Source: Chelatococcus composti (GTDB lineage: Bacteria; Pseudomonadota; Alphaproteobacteria; Rhizobiales; Beijerinckiaceae). Taken from it: DNA of 64,000 nt. Under the pieces are notes generated by a model. That model was not told the origin of the DNA. It worked only from the letters and a program-made list of their open reading frames with translations, and did no database searches. Positions within the stretch are counted from its first letter, which is position 1. Every line of letters starts with the position of its first letter. Below are positions 52,482 to 64,000 of this stretch, piece after piece. The stretch spans positions 434,001-498,000 of the forward strand of contig NZ_JACHEH010000003.1 of the NCBI RefSeq assembly GCF_014201415.1. Reading direction: 5' to 3'. Position numbers and translations under genes: made by a program.

Positions 52482-52796
52482 CGCGTCTCGTCGTGTACCT
52501 CGCGGGTCTGCGCGGCCTCGTCCGGTCGCTCCCGTGCCAAAACGACAATCGCCGCCCCTCATGAAGGGGCGCTGCTCGATCAAGGCGGAGGAAGCAAGCG
52601 GTACCGGTTGCCGCTATGTAACCATACGCTTCGACGCGCAGGCTGTCACGCGGGTCACGGTTGTCTTGCTCGCACCTGCCGCACGTTTGCTGCGGAAGCG
52701 AAATGAGAACCGAACGAATCGAATATAACATAACCGGCTAATGATTCGAGCGGGCTTGTGGCCGCGCTGACCCCGGTTGCGAGCTTCGCGAAAGCT

Positions 52797-53708
52797 TCAG
52801 AAGCCGGCCGCGGTGCCGGCCGTCGAGACGACCTGCGGGGCGGGAGCAGGATCTGGCCGGTTTCCGGCGACCGCGACCGCCGCGGGCTTGCGGGCCGCGT
52901 TCAGGATTTCCTGCGCCAGGCTCGCGGCGAGGCAGGCATAGCCCTGGTCGCTCATGTGGAAGCCGTCGGCTGCCAGCATGGGGCGCAGTCCCCCCGGCGC
53001 GCGCAGAGCCCAGGTCTTCATGAGCCCGTAGCGGGAAAAGACGCAGGCCTTAAGACGCGCACCGACATCGTCGATGATGGACACGAAGCGCTCGTAGCGA
53101 GCGGGCCGCGATATGGTGGGGTAGAACTGCTGGTCGATGAGAACGAGATCAGCGCCGGTGGCGAGCACGCTCGCGACGCCGCGCTCCACCAACTGTCGGA
53201 AGGCATCCTCGTGCATATCGGTCAGGGCGTCGTTCGTTCCCACCTGCCACAGCACCAGGTCGGGCCGCACGATGGCGAGCTGCTGCTCCAGGCGGGCGAG
53301 CGTCTGGGCCGCCGTCTCGCCGCTGACGCCCGAGACATGCATGCGCACCTCGACGCCGGGCAACGCGGTTTCCACGAGCCGCTCGAACTGGAAGGGGTAG
53401 CCGGCGCTCGGCGTCGAGGCTCCGACGCCGGCGGTCGTCGAGGAGCCGATGGCGAGGATGGTGAGCGGCGCCCCCTTTGCCAGCCGCTCGGCTGTCCGCT
53501 CCAGCGTGTCGTAGAGCTTCAGCATCGGCGGATGGGTGGCACAGGGCACGGCGGTTTCGCCCGCGACTGCCCGAGAGGGCGCCGTCATACCCTCCTGCGC
53601 GTTCGACACGCCAGAGGAGACGAGCAGCCCGACGCAGGCAACGAGAGCGCACCACGGACGAACAGGCACACGACGCGCTGCTGCCGGCATCGGTCGCAAA
53701 TTGTGCAA
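52797..53708 (-). CDS. SGNH/GDSL-type hydrolase, secreted
   Basis: A 303-residue esterase-like protein. An N-terminal signal peptide (about 1-38, ending VSNAQ) is followed by an SGNH domain: block I ILAIGSSTTAGVGAS with the nucleophile serine, the glycine block GVSGETAAQ, block III GTNDALTDM, and block V DGFHMSDQGY with the Asp-His pair. A Pro/Ala-rich tail follows. It is probably periplasmic and acts on an acyl ester. The start TTG at 53706-53708 is preferred because GAGGGGGG stands eight nt upstream; an ATG at 53690 is the alternative. Confidence 0.9.
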   Translation of the reverse strand: MHNLRPMPAAARRVPVRPWCALVACVGLLVSSGVSNAQEGMTAPSRAVAGETAVPCATHPPMLKLYDTLERTAERLAKGAPLTILAIGSSTTAGVGASTPSAGYPFQFERLVETALPGVEVRMHVSGVSGETAAQTLARLEQQLAIVRPDLVLWQVGTNDALTDMHEDAFRQLVERGVASVLATGADLVLIDQQFYPTISRPARYERFVSIIDDVGARLKACVFSRYGLMKTWALRAPGGLRPMLAADGFHMSDQGYACLAASLAQEILNAARKPAAVAVAGNRPDPAPAPQVVSTAGTAAGF

Positions 53709-53893
53709 GATGATGGCCCCCCTCGGCGCGAGCGCGCCGTTCCAAACACCTTCATATCATGGCGGCGAGGTCGGCAAAAGATGCCCGGTCGGGCCGGATG
53801 TGGCCTTGCGGCTGGACGAGCGGCCGCCCAGACGCCACCTTGGAAGCGGACCCCGCAGGGGCGACGCAGCAGGGGAGACGAGGCGTGAACGTG

Positions 53894-55360
53894 ATGAAGG
53901 CAGGCCATTTCGAACCCGTCGCGAGTGCGAGCGAAGCCGTGGACCGGCTTGCGGCGCTGCACGGGGCTGCCTGCCAGTCCCTGCGCGACGCGCTCGAACG
54001 GTATCTGAAGACGCGCAAGCCGCCGACGCCGGCAGAGCGCGCCACTTTCCGCTACCCGGAAGTGCGGGTGACCTACCGCCCCGAAGGGGTTATGCCGGTC
54101 TCGGCGCGGGCTTATGCCAAGTTCCAGGGGCCCGGCGTCTATTCGACGACCGTGACGCAGCCCGAGGCATTCCGGCCCTATCTCGTCGAGCAGCTCGGCC
54201 TCCTGATGCAGGACTTCGACGCGCGGGTGGAGGTGGGCGTCAGCGAGCTGGAGATCCCCTATCCCTATGTCGTCGATCGCGGCGACGAGCTGGCGGGGCA
54301 CGGAGTGAGTGCAGTCGAGCTGGCGCGCTTCTTCCCGACGCCGATGCTCGCGGCGGTCGGCGACGAGATCGCCGACGGGCTGTGGGAGGGGGAAGAAGGT
54401 CAGCCGCGGCCGCTCGCCCTGTTCGACGCCGTGCGGGTCGACTTCTCGCTCCGGCGCCTCGTCCACTACACCGGGACGGATTGGCGCCTCATCCAGCCCT
54501 GGGTGCTGCTCACCAACTACCACCGCTATGTCGACCAGTTCGTGCGCTGGGCGCTGGCACGGCTCAAGGACGACGAGCGCTATGAGCGGCTGGTGCTGCC
54601 GGGCAATGTCGTCATTCCCCGCGGGCTGGCGGAAGACGAGGCCATCGCGCGCGTCACCGGCGTGGCCTGGCACCGCTTCCAGATGCCGGCCTATCATCTC
54701 GTGGCGCGCGACGGCCACGGCGTGACGCTGGTCAACATCGGCGTCGGGCCGGCCAATGCCAAGAACATTACGGATCATCTTGCCGTGTTGCGCCCGCACT
54801 GCTGGTTGATGATCGGTCACTGTGGCGGCCTCAGGCAGTCGCAGATGATCGGCGACTACGTTCTCGCCCACGCCTACCTCAGGCAGGACCGCATTCTCGA
54901 TGAGGCCGTGCCGACGCATGTGCCGATCCCCGCGCTCGCCGAGGTGCAGGTCGCCCTGCAGGAGGCAGCGGCCATCGTCACCGGCGACAAGGGCGAGGCG
55001 CTGAAACGCCGCCTGCGCACCGGCACCGTCCTCACCAACGACGACCGCAACTGGGAGCTGCGCTGGTCGCAGGAGCGGCGCGTCATCAATCTCTCGCGGG
55101 CCATCGCGGTGGACATGGAGAGCGGCACCATCGCCGCCCAGGGCTACCGCCTGCGCGTGCCCTACGGCACGCTGCTTTGCGTGTCGGACAAGCCGCTGCA
55201 CGGCGAGATCAAGCTGCCAGGCGCCGCCAACGCCTTCTACGAGCGGGCGGTGGGCGAGCATCTGCAGATCGGCCTCAAGGCGCTCGACCTCTTGCGCAGC
55301 CAGCGTGCCCAGCTTCACTCGCGCAAGCTGCGCAGCTTCGACGAGCCGCCCTTCCGTTAA
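53894..55360 (+). CDS. amn: AMP nucleosidase
   Basis: A 488-residue enzyme that hydrolyses AMP to adenine and ribose 5-phosphate, adjusting AMP pools. The N-terminal AMNp_N domain (PYPYVVDRGDELAGHGVSAVE in parts) is followed by a phosphorylase-like catalytic domain with VTLVNIGVGPANAKNITDHL, GHCGGLRQSQMIGDYVLAHA, and AVDMESGTIAAQGYRLRVPY near the end. Length equals the E. coli enzyme (484). A GTG at 53885 is an alternative start. Confidence 0.95.
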   Translation: MKAGHFEPVASASEAVDRLAALHGAACQSLRDALERYLKTRKPPTPAERATFRYPEVRVTYRPEGVMPVSARAYAKFQGPGVYSTTVTQPEAFRPYLVEQLGLLMQDFDARVEVGVSELEIPYPYVVDRGDELAGHGVSAVELARFFPTPMLAAVGDEIADGLWEGEEGQPRPLALFDAVRVDFSLRRLVHYTGTDWRLIQPWVLLTNYHRYVDQFVRWALARLKDDERYERLVLPGNVVIPRGLAEDEAIARVTGVAWHRFQMPAYHLVARDGHGVTLVNIGVGPANAKNITDHLAVLRPHCWLMIGHCGGLRQSQMIGDYVLAHAYLRQDRILDEAVPTHVPIPALAEVQVALQEAAAIVTGDKGEALKRRLRTGTVLTNDDRNWELRWSQERRVINLSRAIAVDMESGTIAAQGYRLRVPYGTLLCVSDKPLHGEIKLPGAANAFYERAVGEHLQIGLKALDLLRSQRAQLHSRKLRSFDEPPFR

Positions 55361-55449
55361 GCGTCTGCAAATCCGGAATGCATCATCGGCATGGCATCGG
55401 CCGCGCAAGTTGAGGCAGGCTCGTGGCCCATCCTGCAGCGAGGTTTTCC

Positions 55450-56148
55450 ATGCAACTGTCGATCGCCGAGATAGCGTCCGCGTTCCCCAGGTTCCGCGTG
55501 GCGGTGGTAGCGGTCGACGATCTCGCAATCACCGGCGCGCGTCCGCAGGCGCTCGATGCGCTCATTGCCGCGCGCGAGGCGGCCTGTCGGGAACGATGGG
55601 GCCATCTGGAGCTGTCGCAGGTGCCGGGCATTGCGGTCTGGCGCGAGGCCTACAAGGCCTTCGGCATCAAGAAGACGAGCTATCGCTCCTCAGTCGAGCG
55701 GCTGGTGAAGCGCGTCCTCGCCGGCGAGCGGCTGCCCGTCGTCAACAGCTTCGTCGATCTCTACAACGCCGTGTCCTTGGAACACGTCTTCTGCTGCGGG
55801 GCCGACGACCTCGACAAGGTGGCTCCGCCGCTCGCCTTCCGCTTCGCCCGGGAGGGGGACAGCTTCCGCGACATGGCCGCCGGCGGCGCGGAGGAGGATC
55901 CGCCGAAGCAGGGCGAGGTCGTCTATGCCGACACCCGCCACGTGCTCTGCCGGCGCTGGAACTGGCGGCAGGATGCGCGCACCGGCATCGATCTCGGCAC
56001 CAGGCGTGCCGTGGTGACCATCCAGGCCAACGGTGTCGGTGATCTCGAGGCGGCGATCGCCGATTTCTCGGCGCTCGTCGCCGAGTATTGCGGCGGCCGC
56101 TGCCGCGTGGCCATCGCCGACCAGGCGACGCCGGTCGTCACCCTCTGA
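55450..56148 (+). CDS. B3/B4 tRNA-binding-domain protein (PheT-like)
   Basis: A 232-residue protein made of one B3/B4 domain, the fold found in the phenylalanyl-tRNA synthetase beta chain editing region. Diagnostic text is VPGIAVWREAYKAFGIKKTSYRSSVE in parts (WREAYKAFGIKKTSYRSSVE) and LPVVNSFVDLYNAVSLEH. Stand-alone copies are thought to edit or bind mischarged tRNA or D-aminoacyl groups; this is not proven. GAGG stands six nt before the chosen ATG at 55450. Confidence 0.9.
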   Translation: MQLSIAEIASAFPRFRVAVVAVDDLAITGARPQALDALIAAREAACRERWGHLELSQVPGIAVWREAYKAFGIKKTSYRSSVERLVKRVLAGERLPVVNSFVDLYNAVSLEHVFCCGADDLDKVAPPLAFRFAREGDSFRDMAAGGAEEDPPKQGEVVYADTRHVLCRRWNWRQDARTGIDLGTRRAVVTIQANGVGDLEAAIADFSALVAEYCGGRCRVAIADQATPVVTL

Positions 56149-56152
56149 GCCG

Positions 56153-56400
56153 TCAGCGCTCGGCGCGCAACGCTGCGGCGAGTGTGCGCAGCGCCAATTG
56201 CGTGCGCGGGTTGCTCGCCCGGCTGAAGCACGATGGGGGAAGGCGGGAAGTCGGGCAGACCCCAGGCCAGCCCAATGTCGGGCGGCGCATGCCTGGGCGA
56301 TGCGGCGGGCGAGCGGCGCGACGGCGAGCCCCGCCTCCACTGCCACGACGGCGGCGATGCCGCTGCCGACCAGGCCTATGCCGCTGCTGACCACGCACCA
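56153..56400 (-). pseudogene. Decayed C-terminal fragment of a LysR-type regulator
   Basis: On the minus strand, three different frames give consecutive pieces of a LysR effector domain. They are SGIAAVVAVEAGLAVAPLARRI, then IGLAWGLPDFPPSPIVLQ in a second frame, then RASNPRTQLALRTLAAALRAER ending at a stop (56153) in a third. The DNA-binding half is absent. At least two indels separate the pieces, so this is a dead remnant and not a short gene. It fills the 311-nt gap between the B3/B4 gene and the tautomerase gene. Confidence 0.6.
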
Positions 56401-56459
56401 TGTTATCTTCAATGGATCGGGCGCGGTAGCCTCGGCGCCCGCTGGAGGAGGCGAGGGCC

Positions 56460-56873
56460 ATGCCGATCATTGAAGTGAAGTATGCCGCTGCGCAGGGGCG
56501 GCGTGTCGCACGCAGCGATATCGCGAAGGCGGCGAGCGCGCTTGCCGCCGATGTGCTGGGCAAGTCGCCGGCCGTCACCGCCGTGGTGGTGGAGGAGGTG
56601 GCGGCGCAGAACTGGTTCTGTGGGGGTCGCGCCCTCGCCGAGAGCGGCCTTGCGAGTTTCTGGCTGTCCATCCGCATCACGGAAGGCACGAACACCCGCG
56701 CCGAGATGGGCGACTTCGTCGCCGCGACCTTCTCGGCCATGGGCAGCCTGCTCGGGCCGGTGCACGAGGAGAGCTACGTGCATGTGATGGAGGCGCGCGG
56801 TTTCGCCTATGGCTATGGCGGCCGCACGCAGGACGAGCGGGAGACTGGAAGGCGCGCAGGCGCGACGGCCTGA
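56460..56873 (+). CDS. 4-oxalocrotonate tautomerase-family protein
   Basis: A 137-residue member of the tautomerase superfamily. It begins MPIIEVKY, so Pro1 after Met removal is available as the catalytic base. The remainder repeats the beta-alpha-beta fold (VTAVVVEEVAAQNWFCGGRA, ASFWLSIRITEGTNTRAEMG). It is longer than classical 62-residue 4-OT and resembles the YusQ/PptA-like group. The substrate is unknown. It is next to a decayed LysR fragment on the opposite strand, a pairing typical of LysR-tautomerase loci. Confidence 0.85.
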   Translation: MPIIEVKYAAAQGRRVARSDIAKAASALAADVLGKSPAVTAVVVEEVAAQNWFCGGRALAESGLASFWLSIRITEGTNTRAEMGDFVAATFSAMGSLLGPVHEESYVHVMEARGFAYGYGGRTQDERETGRRAGATA

Positions 56874-56974
56874 GGTGAGGCAAGGGACGAGGCCGGCCCG
56901 GCTCGGTCCTTCGCCATCCGCTGCACACCATTTGTCGGCAGCGCGGCGTTCTTCCTTGCATCTGTCTCAGGTTC

Positions 56975-56994
56975 ATATAAACATATGTTTATAT
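56975..56994. promoter_or_regulatory. Perfect 20-bp palindrome, probable operator of the ArsR-methyltransferase regulator
   Basis: ATATAAACATATGTTTATAT is an exact 20-bp palindrome in otherwise GC-rich sequence. It ends 16 nt before the regulator start. ArsR-family dimers bind such AT-rich palindromes. Placement at the promoter of the regulator-metF(-metH) genes suggests autoregulation. Confidence 0.75.
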
Positions 56995-57010
56995 CTGTTG
57001 GACCAGAGCG

Positions 57011-58024
57011 ATGCGCCAGCCGCTGTCACTGCCATTCACGACGGTTCTTGCCGGGCTCAAGGCCGCGGCGGAGGAGACGCGCCTGCGCATCCTGGCACTG
57101 CTCGCGGACGGTGAGCTCAACGTTTCCGATCTCACCGACATCCTCGGCCAGTCGCAGCCGCGCATCTCGCGCCATCTGAAGCTGCTTACCGAGGCCGGGC
57201 TCGTCGAGCGCCACCGCGAGGGGGCGTGGGCTTTCTTCCGCCTCGACCACCGCAACGGGGCCGCGGCGGCGATCCGCGCGGTGCTTGAGAGCCTCGATCA
57301 CGACGACCAGCAGCTCGCTGCCGACCGGGCGCGCCTTGCCGCCGTGCGCAAGGCGCGGGCCGAGAGCGCGCAGGCCTTCTTCGCGCGCCTCGCCGCGGAC
57401 TGGGATCGCATCCGTTCGCTCCATGTCTCGGAGGAGGCGGTGGAGCAGGCGGTGCGGGAGACGATCGGCGACAAGCCGGTCAATGCCTTTCTCGATCTTG
57501 GCACCGGCACGGGGCGCATGCTGCAGCTCGTGGCGCCGCTCGCCCGCCGGGCGGTGGCTGTCGACGCCAACCATGCCATGCTCTCCGTCGCGCGGGCCAA
57601 CATCGAGCGCGCCGGCCTCTCGGGCATCGAGCTGCGCCAGGGCGACATCTACGCCCTGCCGGTCGAGCGCAATGCCTTCGACCTCGTGCTCGTGCATCAG
57701 GTACTGCACTATCTCGACGATCCCGCGCGGGCCATCCGCGAGGCGGCGGCGGTGCTGGCGCCGGGCGGGCGCCTGCTGGTCGTCGACTTCGCGCCCCACG
57801 AGCTCGAATTCCTGCGCGCCGAGCATGCCCACCGTCGCCTCGGCTTCGCCCATGAGCAGATCGCCCAGTGGTTTGCCGAGGCGGGGCTCGAGCTCGTCTC
57901 GACGCGTGAGCTGAAGCCGCCGCGCGACGAGACCGACAAGCTCACCGTCTGCCTGTGGCTGGCGCGCGACAGGCGCGTCGTCACCGACTGGCCATTGCAA
58001 GCACCCGAGAAAGAGGTCGCCTGA
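57011..58024 (+). CDS. ArsR-family regulator fused to SAM-dependent methyltransferase
   Basis: A 337-residue fusion. The N-terminal winged helix-turn-helix (residues 10-90, EETRLRILALLADGELNVSD and QSQPRISRHLKLLTEAGLVE) is ArsR type without metal-binding cysteines. The C-terminal class I methyltransferase domain has FLDLGTGTGRMLQLVAPLAR (motif I), AVDANHAMLSVARANI and LVHQVLHYLDDP. Its stop overlaps the metF start (TGATG). Given this linkage it probably senses SAM or SAH and controls the methionine cycle genes. A perfect palindrome lies just upstream. Confidence 0.92.
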   Translation: MRQPLSLPFTTVLAGLKAAAEETRLRILALLADGELNVSDLTDILGQSQPRISRHLKLLTEAGLVERHREGAWAFFRLDHRNGAAAAIRAVLESLDHDDQQLAADRARLAAVRKARAESAQAFFARLAADWDRIRSLHVSEEAVEQAVRETIGDKPVNAFLDLGTGTGRMLQLVAPLARRAVAVDANHAMLSVARANIERAGLSGIELRQGDIYALPVERNAFDLVLVHQVLHYLDDPARAIREAAAVLAPGGRLLVVDFAPHELEFLRAEHAHRRLGFAHEQIAQWFAEAGLELVSTRELKPPRDETDKLTVCLWLARDRRVVTDWPLQAPEKEVA

Positions 58025-58950
58025 TGTCGCACGCCCCCTTCCGCCCCAGCCGTCGTGGCGCGTGCCCGGTGCGCGTCTCCTTCGAGTTCTTCCCGCCGAA
58101 GACCCCGGAGATGGAGGAGACGCTGTGGGCGTCGATCAAGCGGCTGGCGCCGCTCGGGCCTCACTTCGTCTCCGTTACCTACGGGGCGGGCGGCTCGACG
58201 CGCGAGCGCACGCACGCGACCGTCAAGCGCCTCGTCGAGGAGACGTCGCTCGCGCCGGCGGCGCACCTCACCTGCGTCTCGGCTACGCGGGAGGAGGTGA
58301 ACGAGGTGGTGCGCGCCTATTGGGAAGCGGGCGTGCGCCATATCGTGGCCCTGCGGGGTGACCCGGCCGAAGGCATCGGCGCCGCCTTCAGGCCGCATCC
58401 CGGCGGCTACGAGGGCTCACCGGAGCTCGTCGCCGGCATCCGCGCCATCGCCGATTTCGACGTCTCGGTCTCGGCCTATCCCGAGAAGCACCCCGAGAGC
58501 GTCTCCATCGACGCCGACATCGAGCTTCTAAAGCGCAAGGTGGATGCGGGCGCCTCGCGTGCCATCACCCAGTTCTTCTTCGACAACGACGTCTATTTCC
58601 GCTACCTCGACAAGGTGCGGGCCCGCGGCATCGACATCCCCATCGTGCCGGGCATCCTGCCGGTGCAGAACTTCAAGCAGGCGGCCAACTTCGCCGCGCG
58701 CGCGGGGGCGAGCGTCCCGGCCTGGCTGGCGAACCGCTTCGACGGCCTCGACAACGACGTTGAGACGCGCCGCCTCATCGCCGCGGCTGTGGCGGCGGAG
58801 CAGGTGATCGACCTCGTCGACCGCGGCGTGACGGATCTGCACTTCTACACGATGAACCGCGCCGACCTCGTCTATGCCATCTGCCACCTGCTCGGCCTGC
58901 GGCCGACGACGGCGGAGGCCGAGCCCGTGGCCGCTGTGGCGGTGGCGTAA
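58024..58950 (+). CDS. metF: Methylenetetrahydrofolate reductase
   Basis: A 308-residue flavoprotein making 5-methyltetrahydrofolate for MetH. TIM-barrel signatures are [15 protein letters not shown] (with catalytic Glu), [30 protein letters not shown] and [20 protein letters not shown]. It overlaps the upstream regulator gene by one base and precedes metH by 22 nt, so the three genes form a regulated unit. Confidence 0.97.
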   Translation: MSHAPFRPSRRGACPVRVSFEFFPPKTPEMEETLWASIKRLAPLGPHFVSVTYGAGGSTRERTHATVKRLVEETSLAPAAHLTCVSATREEVNEVVRAYWEAGVRHIVALRGDPAEGIGAAFRPHPGGYEGSPELVAGIRAIADFDVSVSAYPEKHPESVSIDADIELLKRKVDAGASRAITQFFFDNDVYFRYLDKVRARGIDIPIVPGILPVQNFKQAANFAARAGASVPAWLANRFDGLDNDVETRRLIAAAVAAEQVIDLVDRGVTDLHFYTMNRADLVYAICHLLGLRPTTAEAEPVAAVAVA

Positions 58951-58972
58951 CCCTTTCGAAGGTTCTTTTCAC

Positions 58973-62716
<3,744 letters not shown>

Positions 62717-62728
62717 GCCGGCGCGCCA

Positions 62729-63517
62729 TCATGCGATGGTGGTCGCTTCCGGGCGGCTGGCGATGAGGTCGCGCAAGGTGGTGATGGTCGAGGCGTCTGC
62801 GATGCCGTCGACGCGCTCGGGCCGGAAGTGACGCTGGAAGGCGGTGACAACAGCCTTCGTCGCCTCGTCATAGATGCCGGAGATGGGCACGTCGTAGCCA
62901 TACATGGCGAGCATCGCCTGCAGCGCCTCGATCGGCTGGCCACGCTCGCCGGGACTGAGGAAGCGCCCGCTGCGGATCGGGGCGGGGCGCACGAAATGGC
63001 CGACGCCGGCGCGGTGGAGCTCCTCCCACGGAAAGAGTTCGCCCGGATCCTGCTTGCGCAGCGGGGCCACGTCCGAATGCCCGAGGACGCGGTCGGCCCG
63101 GATCGACCAGCGGTTGATGATGTCGCGGCAGAGTGCGACGACGGCTGCGATCTGCGCCGCAGGGTAGGGCGGCAGGCCGCCGTCGTGGCCGGGGTTGGCG
63201 ATCTCGATGCCGATGGAGGCCGAGTTGATGTCGCGCTCGCCCGTCCAGCAGGCCTTGCCCGCATGCCAGGCGCGGCGCGCCTCGGGCACGAGCTGCAGCA
63301 CATGGCCATTCTCGAAGACGAAATAGTGCGCCGAGACCTCGGTGGTGGGGTTGCACAGGCGCTGCAGCGCCTCGCCGGCATCGGCCATGCCGGTGTAATG
63401 CAGTACCAGCATGTCGGGCCGGCGCGGCCTGCCGTCCGCTGTCAGCCGCTCACTGTGGTTGGGGGATGCAAACACCTTGGCGGCGACGGGGCTGTCGGGA
63501 GTGGGCTGCTGGCTCAT
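62729..63517 (-). CDS. N-acetylmuramoyl-L-alanine amidase with PG-binding domain
   Basis: A 262-residue amidase_2 (AmpD/AmiD-like) enzyme cleaving the bond between muramic acid and the stem peptide. Zinc-site features are His40 in LVLHYTG, SIGIEIANPGHDG and GHSDVAPLRKQDPGELFPW. A C-terminal peptidoglycan-binding domain (about 195-255) follows, with PIEALQAMLAMYGYDVPISG. No signal peptide is seen, so it may act in the cytoplasm on recycled muropeptides, although AmiD-like relatives are exported. Its start overlaps the end of the upstream TerB-DnaJ gene by 4 nt (ATGA). It converges with metH. Confidence 0.93.
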   Translation of the reverse strand: MSQQPTPDSPVAAKVFASPNHSERLTADGRPRRPDMLVLHYTGMADAGEALQRLCNPTTEVSAHYFVFENGHVLQLVPEARRAWHAGKACWTGERDINSASIGIEIANPGHDGGLPPYPAAQIAAVVALCRDIINRWSIRADRVLGHSDVAPLRKQDPGELFPWEELHRAGVGHFVRPAPIRSGRFLSPGERGQPIEALQAMLAMYGYDVPISGIYDEATKAVVTAFQRHFRPERVDGIADASTITTLRDLIASRPEATTIA

Positions 63518-64000
63518 GACGCGGTCTCTGCGGGGTCTTTCTCGTTCATGCGGCGCTGGCGCACGATCTCGTCCCAGGCGGCATTGAGGGCGGCGGCACG
63601 CTCGGTGGCGATGCGCACGGCCTCCGCTGGCAGGCCGCGGGCGATCTGCCGGTCCGGGTGGCTCTCGGCGATGCGCTTGCGGTAGAGGCGGCGCAGCTCC
63701 TCGTCGCTCATGCCCCGGTCTGCCCCCAGGATGACATAGGGATCGTCGGCGCGATGCACGTGCCGCGCCTCGATGCGGCGGAAATCCTCGTCACTCAGGC
63801 CGAAGATGGCGGCGACGGTCGAGAGGTAGGCGAGCTCGTCCTCGTGCAGGGCGCCGTCGGCCGCCGCGATGAGGAAAAGGCCATCGAGGACGTCCTCAAG
63901 CAGCGCAGGCTCGTCGGCGAACAGCGTGGCGAGCTGGCGGGCATAGGCCTCGAAGCCGGCGGTGGTCGCCTTGGCAATGTTGAAGAGGCGGGAGATCTGG
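63514..64000 (-). CDS. TerB/DjlA-like co-chaperone with C-terminal J domain (5' end cut by window edge)
   Basis: The visible 162 residues contain the C-terminal part of a TerB-like helical domain (LFADEPALLEDVLDGLFLIA, ADGALHEDELAYLSTVAAIF), a linker and a J domain with the HPD triad in RIAESHPDRQIAR. This is the DjlA/DjiA architecture of DnaK co-chaperones. An N-terminal membrane segment, if present, lies beyond the right edge. It overlaps the amidase gene by 4 nt, suggesting co-translation. Confidence 0.88.
   Translation of the reverse strand, partial: QISRLFNIAKATTAGFEAYARQLATLFADEPALLEDVLDGLFLIAAADGALHEDELAYLSTVAAIFGLSDEDFRRIEARHVHRADDPYVILGADRGMSDEELRRLYRKRIAESHPDRQIARGLPAEAVRIATERAAALNAAWDEIVRQRRMNEKDPAETAS

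Noticed and set aside
58951-58972. Cobalamin riboswitch before metH
   Set aside because: Only 22 nt separate metF and metH, and nothing B12-box-like is seen upstream of the regulator gene.

Overview
The window is about 64 kb of GC-rich, tightly packed chromosome from an alphaproteobacterium. Gene order and protein style point to the order Hyphomicrobiales (Rhizobiales): an lrp / ELM1-family / trxB / lsrB cluster, GGAAC-type general-stress promoters, and a dnaG-rpoD pair whose primase lacks zinc ligands. The genus cannot be fixed from the sequence. I see no integrase, transposase, phage gene, CRISPR array or rRNA. One tRNA gene is present. Most of the window is core chromosome with a few accessory islands.

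Layout. 1-4.5 kb: lsrB (cut by the window edge), trxB, an ELM1-family protein, a divergent Lrp regulator, a lipoprotein and greA. 4.5-9.4 kb: carB and carA, separated by a terminator-like hairpin. 9.6-14.4 kb: a YqeY-like protein, dnaG and rpoD, followed by a strong terminator. 14.5-19.1 kb: a class III adenylate cyclase, azlCD, a TadG-like VWA protein and a tRNA(CAT) that looks like tRNA-Ile2. 19.1-24.2 kb: a four-gene branched-chain 2-oxoacid dehydrogenase operon whose E3 gene has a frameshift near its 3' end. 24.4-29.3 kb: prkA-yeaH-spoVR behind a probable EcfG promoter. 29.5-41.7 kb: mixed metabolic, transport and regulatory genes, including a second EcfG-type promoter and a GntR operator palindrome.

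42.0-50.1 kb is the most unusual part. It holds an apparent type I secretion locus with two asparagine/aspartate-rich proteins that share 'SGGN' motifs. The first is built from seven tandem units of about 64 residues, and each unit carries a segment with the spacing of curlin (CsgA) amyloid repeats. The second is larger and less regular. An ABC exporter (PrtD type), a membrane fusion protein (HlyD type) and a LuxR-type regulator behind an AT-rich upstream region follow. A 12-bp perfect hairpin separates the first cargo-like gene from the rest. I infer a surface or extracellular fibre/solenoid system exported by type I secretion and not by the curli CsgG route. This is a hypothesis.

50.1-64 kb: an Lrp/dadA divergent pair, NUDIX and SGNH hydrolases, AMP nucleosidase, a B3/B4-domain protein, a decayed LysR fragment and a tautomerase. 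These are followed by an ArsR-methyltransferase regulator with a perfect 20-bp palindrome, then metF and metH (methionine/SAM cycle), and finally an amidase and a TerB-DnaJ protein cut by the right edge.
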